A DNA stretch of 64,000 bases from Undibacterium umbellatum (GTDB lineage Bacteria > Pseudomonadota > Gammaproteobacteria > Burkholderiales > Burkholderiaceae_D), in NCBI RefSeq assembly GCF_014284125.1, contig NZ_JACOFX010000002.1, positions 744,001-808,000 of the forward strand, in the 5' to 3' direction. Shown here piece by piece: positions 43,641 to 52,433 of the stretch. The translations under genes and the position numbers were made by a program. A model generated the notes under the pieces. That model worked only from the letters and a program-made list of their open reading frames with translations. It made no database searches and had not been told where the DNA came from. How positions within the stretch are numbered: position 1 is the stretch's first letter; every line of letters starts with the position of its first letter.

Positions 43641-46350
43641 AATTATCTCATCGTCTTCGACGCAGACGGATGCCAGTGTCACTCAATTGGGTGGCAAGGG
43701 TAAAAATTTATTGACTTTGAGCCGCACGGGTTTCCAGGTTCCTTATTTCATTGTATTGCCAGTTGCCTTCTTTGAAGAATTGATGGGTACTGATTTGCCC
43801 GTGCTTGACAGGCTTTGCCTCACCGCGTCCAATAGTGTTGGAGCAGAACGTGACGCCGCCATGGCAGCAGCACGCCAACTGATATTGGACAAGAAACTCG
43901 ATACCATCACCGAGCAAGAAATCTTGCGGTTGCTGGTGGGGCAGGGTGAGTATTTTGCTGTGCGCTCATCAGCAGTTGATGAAGATGCTAGCACCCATTC
44001 TTTTGCCGGTCAGCTAGACAGTTTCTTGTTCGTCCCTGCTGATGAAATTATCTTCAGCAAGATATTGGCATGTTATGCCTCGGCCTATAATGACCGCAGC
44101 TTTGCCTATCGATCTGAGCATGCCTTGACGCGTGATTGCATAAGGCCTGCCGTGGTCGTGCAGACCATGGTGTTTGCCGACGTATCCGGTCTGGTGTTTA
44201 CCGGCAACCCCATGAATTGCAACCCAGATGAAATGGTCATCAGCGCCAGCTTTGGTGCTGGTGAAGGCGTGGTTTCTGGCGAGATGGATTGCGATACCTG
44301 GTATATCGATGAGTCTGGAATAGTAGCAAGGAAGGTCATCGTCGAAAAAGCAGCAGGCTTGTTCTTTGATGAAGAGCAAGGCCATGGCCTGAAACGTAAA
44401 AGCGTGGATGCCACAACTGCACTCAGTGAATGCCTGACAGAAGCACAAGTACAGCAACTGGCGCAGGTCGCTCACAACATAGAACTGGCTTACGGTGGCA
44501 TACCCCAAGACATAGAGTGGGGATATATAAAAGATCAGTTGTACATACTGCAGGCCAGGCCAGTTTCCAATCTCTCGCATATCTGCAAGTTATCGCCTAG
44601 AACCATACTGGACAATTCCAATATTGTAGAAAGTTTTTCTGGCGTAACTTCACCACTGACGTTTTCTTTTGCCAGCAGGGTATATGAGAAAGTCTATGAA
44701 CAATTCTATGGCATGTTTGGCGTGCCTGCATCAGAAATACAAAGCCTGAAGCCGGTTTTTCGCAATATGCTCGCCTATTATCAAGGGCATGTTTACTACA
44801 ACTTGAATAGCTGGTACCGCAGCCTGTCATTGCTGCCATTTTTTGATACCAATAAAGAGAATTTCGATGCTTCCATCGGTGTGCAGGCGAGGTCAAGTAC
44901 GACGGGGCTTGGTCATTCCGTTCAGCGCGGTCGCCTGGTTTCTGGCTGGCGTGCCCTGACTGCGGGTGTGCGCATGACTTATTTCTATCTGCGTCGTCAC
45001 AGCATATGCCGCCGCTTTGCCCGTGATTTTGATGTATTCATGCAACCCTATATGCATCTGGATATGTCAGGTTTGAACAATGTCGAATTACTGGCCACCT
45101 ATGACAGGGTGGAACAGCGTCTCCTGAACGACTGGCGCGCGCCCATCATCAATGATTTTTTTGCCGAGACCTTCCATGGCTTGTTACGCCTCTTCCTGAA
45201 ACGCTACGTCTGCAAGGATGAGCAAAAAGTGTCGTTACTGCACAATGACCTGCTGTGCGGTCAGGGTGGTATGGCCAGCGTTGCTCCCACCAATATGCTA
45301 ATGGACATCGCAGCCTGGATCAGGCAGGTGCCGGATCTGACTTTTGCCATGCGCAACTATGGCGTGCGTGAATTGCAGCAAATGATAGAGGCAGCTCATG
45401 GGCCAGACTGGCAAGCGCTGAAGCAGCGCATGGATGCCTATCGCCATGAATTTGGATTTCGCTGCATCAATGAATTGAAGCTGGAAGAAATCAGTATCAA
45501 GGATGACCCTGCCTTTATCATACAGGCGCTTAAAAATTACCTCATGCCCGATGATGCCATTCGCCAAGATGCCGATGGTGAACACACCCAGGTTGCAAAA
45601 ACTGCTGAGCAAAAGGTAATGCAAGGCTGTGGCAATAATATTTTTTTACGCTTGCTAGCTTCGTGGCTGATAAAAAATGCCCGCCTTTGCGTGAAAGAAA
45701 GGGAAGATCTGCGCTTCTACAGGACCAAGGTGTTTGGTTTTGTCCGTTACCTGACAAGGGCGATGGGTGCCAACTTTGTCAGGAATGGCCAGTTGCTGAA
45801 GGTGGAGGATATCTATCTGCTGAGCATAGACGAGGTATTTGGCCTGATAGAACAGCGCGCTGTCAGTCAGGATGTGGCAAGCGGGATTATTCCCTTAAGA
45901 CAGCGTGAGCAAGCCGTATTTCACTTGCTGGATGAAGTGCCACCCCGCTTGCATTTCTACGGTGAACTGCGGCCAGAACGCATGGTGGTAGTCAGTGCCG
46001 ATGACAGCGTCTCCGCAGGCTTGATTGATGATGTCGCGGGGCGTTACCAGGGCATACCTTGCAGCTCTGGCCTGGTACAAGGCCGGGTCAAGGTGGTTCA
46101 CGATACCAGCGATGTGCAGTTGAATGGAGAAATCCTGGTGACACGCCGCACTGATCCGGGGTGGGTGCCATTCTTCCCCTGCATATCGGGTTTGATTGTC
46201 GAGCGCGGCAGTGTGCTTTCACATTCAGCCGTGGTGGCACGTGAAATGGGCATCCCAGCCGTGGTGGGTTTGCGTGGCATCAGTGCCTTGCTGAAAGATG
46301 GCGACGAGGTGCAACTGGATGGGGCTGCTGGCCTGGTGTGCCGCAGGTGA
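43630..46350 (+). CDS. PEP-synthase-like phosphotransferase of rifampin phosphotransferase/PigC architecture (copy 2)
   Basis: The 906-residue protein has the same domain order as the copy at 38918: an ATP-binding domain (YFAVRSSAVDEDASTHSFAG near residue 112, IPQDIEWGYIKDQLYILQARP near 300), a long middle region and a terminal phosphohistidine domain (RGSVLSHSAVVAREMGIPAVVG, His 865). No PEP-type TIM barrel follows. The middle regions of the two copies have diverged strongly, so they probably act on different substrates or successive intermediates. A rifamycin target is unlikely given the operon. It overlaps the decarboxylase gene by eleven bases and the UbiA-like gene by four. Confidence 0.8.
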   Translation: MQTEIISSSSTQTDASVTQLGGKGKNLLTLSRTGFQVPYFIVLPVAFFEELMGTDLPVLDRLCLTASNSVGAERDAAMAAARQLILDKKLDTITEQEILRLLVGQGEYFAVRSSAVDEDASTHSFAGQLDSFLFVPADEIIFSKILACYASAYNDRSFAYRSEHALTRDCIRPAVVVQTMVFADVSGLVFTGNPMNCNPDEMVISASFGAGEGVVSGEMDCDTWYIDESGIVARKVIVEKAAGLFFDEEQGHGLKRKSVDATTALSECLTEAQVQQLAQVAHNIELAYGGIPQDIEWGYIKDQLYILQARPVSNLSHICKLSPRTILDNSNIVESFSGVTSPLTFSFASRVYEKVYEQFYGMFGVPASEIQSLKPVFRNMLAYYQGHVYYNLNSWYRSLSLLPFFDTNKENFDASIGVQARSSTTGLGHSVQRGRLVSGWRALTAGVRMTYFYLRRHSICRRFARDFDVFMQPYMHLDMSGLNNVELLATYDRVEQRLLNDWRAPIINDFFAETFHGLLRLFLKRYVCKDEQKVSLLHNDLLCGQGGMASVAPTNMLMDIAAWIRQVPDLTFAMRNYGVRELQQMIEAAHGPDWQALKQRMDAYRHEFGFRCINELKLEEISIKDDPAFIIQALKNYLMPDDAIRQDADGEHTQVAKTAEQKVMQGCGNNIFLRLLASWLIKNARLCVKEREDLRFYRTKVFGFVRYLTRAMGANFVRNGQLLKVEDIYLLSIDEVFGLIEQRAVSQDVASGIIPLRQREQAVFHLLDEVPPRLHFYGELRPERMVVVSADDSVSAGLIDDVAGRYQGIPCSSGLVQGRVKVVHDTSDVQLNGEILVTRRTDPGWVPFFPCISGLIVERGSVLSHSAVVAREMGIPAVVGLRGISALLKDGDEVQLDGAAGLVCRR

Positions 46351-47186
46351 AAACTGCATTGCGCTGGCTGTCCTGGGGCCGGCAGGCATTTTCATGGCAG
46401 GACTGGTTGTTGTTTTCTAGTGTTTTTCTGGCAACAATCGCATTGTCTGCGCAATCACTTACTACCTGGCTGGCCATCGCGAGCTGGAGTGTGGCGCTGA
46501 GTTTTTTTTTGCTGTTGAAACTGCTCGACGAGCTACTGGATTTTGACGTGGACCAGCGGGCCGGGCGGGATTCATGCCTGCTGCGCGGGGAGGTCAGTCA
46601 GTATGAATTATGGCTACTGGTATTATTGATCTTGGCAGGGCAATTATACTATTTGCTTTCCTTGCGGCGCAGTCAGGCACTGGTTGCATGGTCGGTCTTG
46701 ACGGTCAGCGCTGTCCTGCTGGCACATCCCCGGCTGGCTGGCAGGCCGGTACTATATTCCTTTTTGCATTATTTGTTACTGCCAGGTTTTGCTGCCTGGC
46801 AATTCTCTCTCAACACCGCCTGGGTTGACTTCCAGGCTCAGCATGCTTTGCTCATGCTGATGTTGTATGCCGGTGCCTTGCAATATGAGCTGAGTCGCAA
46901 ACTTGATCTGCGTAGCGGTTATGCGGGTGTCTTGTCGCTGCTCCAGGCTTGCCTGGGCATAGGGTTCATGAACTTGCTGGCCTGCATGAGTTGTGCTATT
47001 TTGATAATGATTTCTGGTAGCAAGTTGCTGTCAACGGAAATAATAATGTGTGTCTTTTTTGCCACTATCTATGCACTGGTCTGCTTGCTCATCAAGCCTG
47101 TGCCATCCACAAGAATTCTGCTGAGAAATATCAGCGGATTCTCTCTCCTGTGTCTCAATCTGGTTATTTTTGCATCCTTGTCTTGA
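46347..47186 (+). CDS. UbiA-like prenyltransferase-family membrane protein
   Basis: The GTG at 46347 forms a GTGA overlap with the previous stop; GTG 46338 is an alternative start, and no ATG is near. The roughly 279-residue protein has eight or nine hydrophobic helices. Early on it has KLLDELLDFDVDQRAGRD, which matches the first Asp-rich UbiA motif (N/D-D-x2-D-x3-D followed by R). The second Asp-rich motif is weaker (YELSRKLDLRSGY). UbiA enzymes attach isoprenoid chains to aromatic rings or to glycerol-phosphate in archaeal lipids. With a CarS-like gene nearby, a lipid acceptor is conceivable. It closes the first operon. Confidence 0.65.
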   Translation: MKTALRWLSWGRQAFSWQDWLLFSSVFLATIALSAQSLTTWLAIASWSVALSFFLLLKLLDELLDFDVDQRAGRDSCLLRGEVSQYELWLLVLLILAGQLYYLLSLRRSQALVAWSVLTVSAVLLAHPRLAGRPVLYSFLHYLLLPGFAAWQFSLNTAWVDFQAQHALLMLMLYAGALQYELSRKLDLRSGYAGVLSLLQACLGIGFMNLLACMSCAILIMISGSKLLSTEIIMCVFFATIYALVCLLIKPVPSTRILLRNISGFSLLCLNLVIFASLS

Positions 47187-47354
47187 AGTTTTTTGGGCAC
47201 TTGCGATCAAGTTCTGTGCCAGAAACTTAGATGAAAAATTCTATCGATTTTGATGGACGTCAATGTTGGACTTTTATTAATGTGGTTAAAGCGATATCTC
47301 AAAATGGCAATATAAAAATTAACTGATTAATAAAAGTGTTGGAGACAGGAAACG

Positions 47355-48251
47355 ATGAGCATTACACAGACCATGTACACCGACAGGATAGCCAGGCTGG
47401 TTCAGCTATCCCGTGAGCGGCACGTATTCAGCTTCACCCGTTTTGACTGGGTTGATGACATCAGCGAAGCCGACTGGTGGGTAAGCCCAGAATTATTGAC
47501 GACTTATGGCACGCCTTATTATGAGCAGGCGACTGAAGCGCAACGCAAGTTGCTCAGCAAATGGGAGTGCATCAATCTCTTTAGCCTGAATGTGACGGGT
47601 GAGCAAGAGTTGATCGCAGGCGTGGCAGAACTCTTACACACCCCCATGCTGAAAGAAGCGAATGACTACCTGCATCATTTCATTGACGAGGAAAACCAGC
47701 ACATGTGGTATTTCGCGAAATTCTGTGAAAACTATGCAGGCAAGATTTACGGCAATAAAAAAATACAGCTCACTGAATTGAATCTGGATCCACGTCTTTC
47801 CGTGCTGGTACGTTTTGCCCAGATATTCATCTTTGAAGAAGTCGGTCATTACTACAATCTGAAGATCGCACTGGATGACAGGGTCCACCCCTTCATACGT
47901 GAAATCAATGAATCGCACCGCAATGACGAGTCGCGCCACATCACTTTTGGCCGTATCTTGCTGGCCAGGCTGGCCGATGGCATTGCTGAGGACTACGCGC
48001 CTGAAGTATTGCAAAAAGTTTCCAATCACTTACGCAAGTATGTGCAAGTCACGATCGAGTCTTTATACAACCCAACCATGTATCGCGATGCCGGTTTTGC
48101 CAGTGGCATTGCAGTGCGCAGCGCATTGCTGAGCCATCCAGTGCGGCAAGAATTTCATGCCCGTGAATTGCTCAAGAAAGTCCTGGCTTTGCTGGGAGAT
48201 ACCAATTTAATCGAGAAGGAGACAAGTTTTGAACCAGATTATCAATCTTGA
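47355..48251 (+). CDS. AurF-family diiron N-oxygenase
   Basis: The 298-residue protein matches the p-aminobenzoate N-oxygenase (AurF) family. It is a helical protein with three metal-binding clusters: EENQHMWYF near residue 111, EEVGHYYNL near 162 and ESHRNDESRHITFG near 188, giving the Glu and His set of a diiron centre. Such enzymes oxidise an amine to hydroxylamine, nitroso or nitro; HamC and MgoC do so in diazeniumdiolate pathways. A good GGAG/AGGAAACG site precedes the ATG. A 168-base gap to the UbiA-like gene may hold a separate promoter. It overlaps the carrier protein gene by 23 bases. Confidence 0.88.
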   Translation: MSITQTMYTDRIARLVQLSRERHVFSFTRFDWVDDISEADWWVSPELLTTYGTPYYEQATEAQRKLLSKWECINLFSLNVTGEQELIAGVAELLHTPMLKEANDYLHHFIDEENQHMWYFAKFCENYAGKIYGNKKIQLTELNLDPRLSVLVRFAQIFIFEEVGHYYNLKIALDDRVHPFIREINESHRNDESRHITFGRILLARLADGIAEDYAPEVLQKVSNHLRKYVQVTIESLYNPTMYRDAGFASGIAVRSALLSHPVRQEFHARELLKKVLALLGDTNLIEKETSFEPDYQS

Positions 48252-48474
48252 CAAGATCAATGAAGTCAGACAGTGGCTGTTGTCGAAGAAAAAGTATCTA
48301 TCCGATATTCCATTCGACCTTGATTTGATAGAAAACGATGTAGTCGATTCCCTCAGCTTTGTGGAATATGTACTCGTCATAGAAGAAATCAGTGGCAAGG
48401 AAGTCGTCGTCGACGACACCGTGCTCGACAAAGTCAGAACGCTGGACAGGGTACAACTGCATTACATGGAATAA
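48229..48474 (+). CDS. Free acyl/peptidyl carrier protein
   Basis: The 81-residue protein has the carrier motif V-D-S-L with Ser 41 as the phosphopantetheine site (NDVVDSLSFVEYVLVIEEI). The helix pattern and acidic surface fit ACP/PCP domains. It starts at TTG 48229, supported by GGAG seven bases before it, and is translationally coupled to the AurF gene. In this set it most likely carries the substrate of the free adenylation domain at 50704 and presents it to the AurF oxygenase and to the reductase at 48524. Confidence 0.88.
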   Translation: MNQIINLDKINEVRQWLLSKKKYLSDIPFDLDLIENDVVDSLSFVEYVLVIEEISGKEVVVDDTVLDKVRTLDRVQLHYME

Positions 48475-48523
48475 CACCGGTAATGACACATTTACCTGCA
48501 CAATAATTACAAGGACAAACAAG

Positions 48524-50590
48524 ATGGAACACCAATTAACTGATTATCGCTACGGTGACTTGCTGGAACTGACGAACCGCCACCGCAATACGACAAAAAA
48601 TATTATCCTGACCGGCGCTACTGGTTTCCTCGGTAGTAATTTCCTGTTCTGGCGTTTGCGCCAGAGTGGCAAGATCTATGTCCTGGTCAGGGGCGAATCC
48701 CAGGAACACGCGAGACAGCGTGTGTATGATGCACTTGCAGTCTGTGCCTCGGCCTACAACCAGCCCATTCCCAAGGCCGACATAGACAGTAAGCTGGAAT
48801 ACATACTGGGCGACATGACAGAGACTATGTGTGCAATCAGCAAGGCTGACCTGGAAAAACTCGCGGCTGGCAACATCTCCGAGTTCTGGCATTGCGCTGC
48901 CAGTCTGAAATTTGAAGACCGCCACAAAGAAGAAATTTATCATCACAATATCAATGGCACCCAGAATGTGATGGACCTAGCGCGCCGCGTCAATTGCCAG
49001 CATTATTTGCATATCTCTACTGCCTATACCTCCGGCCGTATGGCGGGAGAAATACCGGAAAGCCTGCATCCTGTCGATATCGCCTATAACAATTTTTACG
49101 AAAGCAGTAAAAATGAAGGTGAGCACGAAGTCGCCAGATTCTGTGATGCCAATGGGCTGGATTACCGCATCCTGCGTCCCGCCATCATCATGGGGCCGCT
49201 GGCTTCGCGCCGCAGTGGCGGTACACGTTTTGGCATCTATGGCTTGACGCAGGAAATGTACCGCCTGCGTGAAACGCTGAGCAAGTTGCAGACACCATTA
49301 CGCCTGATCGGTGACCTGGCGGCGGCGGGTAATCTGGTGCCGGTGGATCAATGCGTGTTCGATATGATCTATCTCAGCAATATCGGCTTTGGCGATCAAA
49401 AGGTGTATCACCTGACCAATTCCAGTGACTTGAACGTCAAGACCATGCTGGAAAAAATCGATGTGGCATTGGGCATGAAGAGCATCAACTTCGTCCCTGA
49501 ACGTGATACGCCGGCAACGGCGATAGAAGAATTGTTTGACAAGCGCACGGTGTTTTATGGCGGCTACTATCGCACCATCAAGAATTTTGCCCGCAGCCTG
49601 CCCAAACATGCAGGCTTGAGCTGGGCCGATTATGGTACTTATCTGACTGCCTTCATCAAGGAACTGGATGAACAGCAAAGTGGTACCACCTTTAACCGCG
49701 TGCAGGTGACGGCACCAGATGGCATAGAGCTGTGCGTGCTGACCCTGGGGGATAACAGCAAGCCACCACTGGTGTTGGCGAATGCCTATGGCATGCCGTC
49801 TGACTTCATGTTCCCGCTGGCCAAACGCCTGTCTGACCAGTTCCAGGTCATTACCTGGGAGAGCCGCTGGGTGCCTGCAATCACGCATGAATTTGACCTG
49901 GAAAAATGCCATTCCCTGACCCATGCCAGGGATATGATTTCGATACTTGACCATTTTGGCATTGCCAAAAGCGCGGTCGCTGGCTGGAGTAGTGGTGCCC
50001 AGGTGTGCCTGCGTACCATGGCAGAATTTCCTGATCGTATTTCATCGGCAGTGCTGCTCAATGGCGGCGTTTCATTGCCTGCATCGAATGAAATCAAGAT
50101 CACGGAATTTGAAAAAAATATCCGTACGCTTTTCCCGAAAATCGCAGCCAATTATCGCTTTGCGCAAAAGTACTGTGACCTGATTTATGGCGCACATGCG
50201 ACTTCGGACGATGGTGAAGACAGGAAAATGATTTCCACCATTTTGACCAGTACCGACCCCTTCCTGTTGTATATGACCAGTGTCCCTTTCCGTACGCCGG
50301 AATCCCTGTTCAGGTATGCCAACATGATGAACGGCTTGTTCAATGAGCGTGCCGATGCATGGACTGCTGATGTGCCGCATCCTGTGCTGGTACATGTAGG
50401 CGGCAATGATCTGGTGACACATGCTGATGTAGGCCGCTTCCTGGTGGCGGGGCTGGAAAATGGCGTGTTGTCCTTCGATGAAAATGGCGATCACTTCTCT
50501 CATTTCTATGATGAAGACCTGGCAACGATGATCAAGCAATTTGTTACTCAGCATCAGGATCAGACCCAGGATGCGCTGAGCATGACCTGA
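48524..50590 (+). CDS. Thioester-reductase/SDR domain fused to an alpha/beta hydrolase
   Basis: The ATG at 48524 has AAGGA upstream; the frame is open further but overlaps the carrier gene. Residues 1-390 are an extended SDR of the thioester-reductase/fatty-acyl-reductase type: LTGATGFLGSNF at 29-40 for NAD(P)H, STAYTSG near 167, and YESSK near 193 with the catalytic Tyr and Lys. Residues 405-688 are an alpha/beta hydrolase: GWSSGAQ (Ser nucleophile) near 488 and GDHFSHF with His near 655. The SDR part would release a carrier-bound acyl group as an aldehyde or alcohol. The hydrolase half could edit or cleave the carrier thioester. The fusion is unusual. Confidence 0.82.
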   Translation: MEHQLTDYRYGDLLELTNRHRNTTKNIILTGATGFLGSNFLFWRLRQSGKIYVLVRGESQEHARQRVYDALAVCASAYNQPIPKADIDSKLEYILGDMTETMCAISKADLEKLAAGNISEFWHCAASLKFEDRHKEEIYHHNINGTQNVMDLARRVNCQHYLHISTAYTSGRMAGEIPESLHPVDIAYNNFYESSKNEGEHEVARFCDANGLDYRILRPAIIMGPLASRRSGGTRFGIYGLTQEMYRLRETLSKLQTPLRLIGDLAAAGNLVPVDQCVFDMIYLSNIGFGDQKVYHLTNSSDLNVKTMLEKIDVALGMKSINFVPERDTPATAIEELFDKRTVFYGGYYRTIKNFARSLPKHAGLSWADYGTYLTAFIKELDEQQSGTTFNRVQVTAPDGIELCVLTLGDNSKPPLVLANAYGMPSDFMFPLAKRLSDQFQVITWESRWVPAITHEFDLEKCHSLTHARDMISILDHFGIAKSAVAGWSSGAQVCLRTMAEFPDRISSAVLLNGGVSLPASNEIKITEFEKNIRTLFPKIAANYRFAQKYCDLIYGAHATSDDGEDRKMISTILTSTDPFLLYMTSVPFRTPESLFRYANMMNGLFNERADAWTADVPHPVLVHVGGNDLVTHADVGRFLVAGLENGVLSFDENGDHFSHFYDEDLATMIKQFVTQHQDQTQDALSMT

Positions 50591-50612
50591 TGCCTGATTT
50601 GAACTGAAGCAA

Positions 50613-50640
50613 TGCCCTCTGGCCAAGTTGGCTGAGGGCA
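50613..50640 (+). other. Strong hairpin between the reductase and adenylation genes
   Basis: TGCCCTC (50613-50619) pairs with GAGGGCA (50634-50640), with an inner GCCAA/TTGGC stem. No U-run follows, so it is more likely an mRNA processing or stability element than a terminator. Confidence 0.5.
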
Positions 50641-50703
50641 CTGTTCAATTGACTTATCGTTTTTCGATCATGACCGCTGCGGCGGTCAGGGAGAGGTATT
50701 GCC

Positions 50704-52341
50704 ATGAAAAAAACAGCAAATTTATTGATTTCAGGCTTTCTCAATGCCGCCAGAAATTACCCCAATAGCAATGCTTTGTGGGTGGACGAACAAGTCTATA
50801 CCTATGCCGAACTGTTGCTGCGGGTAGCCAGAATCTCGCGTACCCTGGACAGGGAAATCAAGCATGCACATCAACAACGTTGTGCAGTGCTGGTTGACCG
50901 CAGCATTACTGCCTATGCTTCGGTGTTGGGCAGTTTGCTGGCGGGGATGAGTTACGTGCCCTTGAATGCGAAGTTCCCGGCACAACGCAATTTACGTATG
51001 CTGGAACTGTCATCATCCACGTCCATCGTGGTTGATGAACGTTCCTTGGATGCCGCCAAAGAGATATTGCAGGCCTATCCCGATCCATTGATGGTGCTGA
51101 TGCCCGAGACCGATAGCCTGCCCACCTGGGCCGCCAGCGCCAGCCAACATACTTACATCCTGAAGCGCCAGATGGCAGAAGCCGATACAGCCAACCTTGC
51201 CCTGCCACAGAAAGTCAATCCTGTCGCCTATGTGCTCTTCACTTCGGGCAGCACGGGTTTGCCCAAGGGTGTGGCCGTCACCAATGACAATGCCAGTACC
51301 TATGTCGCCAATATCATTGAGCGTTATCAGCCAGGCCCAGGTGACCGCTTTACCCAGTTCTTTGATTTTACTTTTGACTTGTCAGTGCACGACATCTTTG
51401 TCAGCCTGAGTTCCGGAGCGTGTCTGTACAGTGTGCCTGGGCGTGTCATGATGATGCCATTGAAGTTTGTCCAGCAACATGAGCTGACACACTGGTTTTC
51501 CGTGCCTTCACTGGCGGCTTGCCTGAAACGCTATAACGCGCTGCGCCCTGACATTTTGCCCAGCCTCAAATACAGCCTGTTTTGCGGCGAAGCCTTGCCC
51601 ACCAGCCTGGCGCAAGACTGGCAACCGGCTGCACCCAATTCCATCATAGAGAACTTGTATGGACCGACCGAAGCGACGATTGCCTTTACCGTTTATCCTT
51701 ATCAGGCAGATGACCCGCGCATTGCGGCCTTGCCTGTAGTGCCCATAGGCTGGCCTTTGCCGGGGCAGGAAGTCGTGATACTGGACGAACATTTTTCACC
51801 CGTAGCCGAAGGTGAGACTGGCGAGTTGTACCTGGGTGGATCTCAACTGGCCCAGGGCTATTGGGAAAACACCGAACTGACACGCCAGCGTTTCCTGAGC
51901 ATGCACTTCGAGGGCAAACAGGCGAGTCGCTGGTATCGTACCGGTGACCTGGCCAGCTTTGATGCACAAGCAGGTTTATTGTACGGAGGTCGTATCGATA
52001 ATCAGGTAAAAATACGTGGCTATCGTGTCGAGGTACAAGAAGTGGAGGCGGTAATCCGGCGACTGGGTGGATCTGACCTGGTAGCCGTCGTGCCCTGGCC
52101 TTTGGCCGCAGATGGCAGTGTGCAAGGCTTGCTTGCGTACGGCTGTGGCTTTACCGTATCATCAATGGACATCCTCAAGGCATGCACTCTGCAATTGCCT
52201 GCCTATATGGTTCCACAGGATTTGATAGAGCTGCGCAAGATGCCATTCAATTCAAATGGCAAGATTGATTATCCGGCGCTGCAAAAAATGGCAGGTGATG
52301 GTGACAAATTGAAAAGAGAAGCAGTGGTGCAGGGACCATAA
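50704..52341 (+). CDS. Free NRPS-type adenylation domain
   Basis: The 545-residue protein has all adenylation core motifs: YVLFTSGSTGLPKGVAV (A3) near 177, FDLSVHDIF (A4) near 225 with the Asp that binds the amino group of alpha-amino acids, NLYGPTEATIAF (A5) near 317, YRTGDLASF (A7) near 412, and NSNGKIDY (A10) near 520. DltA-type enzymes are similar, so D-alanine is possible. It should load an amino acid on the carrier at 48229. A GGGAGAGG site precedes the ATG. It is the last gene of the cluster, directly followed by a terminator. Confidence 0.88.
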   Translation: MKKTANLLISGFLNAARNYPNSNALWVDEQVYTYAELLLRVARISRTLDREIKHAHQQRCAVLVDRSITAYASVLGSLLAGMSYVPLNAKFPAQRNLRMLELSSSTSIVVDERSLDAAKEILQAYPDPLMVLMPETDSLPTWAASASQHTYILKRQMAEADTANLALPQKVNPVAYVLFTSGSTGLPKGVAVTNDNASTYVANIIERYQPGPGDRFTQFFDFTFDLSVHDIFVSLSSGACLYSVPGRVMMMPLKFVQQHELTHWFSVPSLAACLKRYNALRPDILPSLKYSLFCGEALPTSLAQDWQPAAPNSIIENLYGPTEATIAFTVYPYQADDPRIAALPVVPIGWPLPGQEVVILDEHFSPVAEGETGELYLGGSQLAQGYWENTELTRQRFLSMHFEGKQASRWYRTGDLASFDAQAGLLYGGRIDNQVKIRGYRVEVQEVEAVIRRLGGSDLVAVVPWPLAADGSVQGLLAYGCGFTVSSMDILKACTLQLPAYMVPQDLIELRKMPFNSNGKIDYPALQKMAGDGDKLKREAVVQGP

Positions 52342-52366
52342 GGAGATTTAAGAATGACGAGGCCAG

Positions 52367-52391
52367 CCCGCCAAACTCTGGCGGGTTTTTT
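52367..52391 (+). terminator. Terminator of the biosynthetic cluster
   Basis: CCCGCCA/TGGCGGG (52367-52385) with a 5-base loop is followed by six T. It lies 25 bases after the adenylation gene. Confidence 0.9.
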
Positions 52392-52433
52392 ATTGATTCA
52401 GCTTTATTGATCCAATTGTATGAGGAAGAATTG

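Noticed and set aside
47187-47354. Clear sigma70 promoter before the AurF gene
   Set aside because: AT-rich with several partial -10 boxes, but no -35/-10 pair at proper spacing could be chosen with confidence.
36000-52341. A prodigiosin or tambjamine cluster
   Set aside because: Bipyrrole-forming genes (proline-loading, oxidase, condensing and methyltransferase genes) are absent; only the amine-forming and condensing-type homologs are seen.
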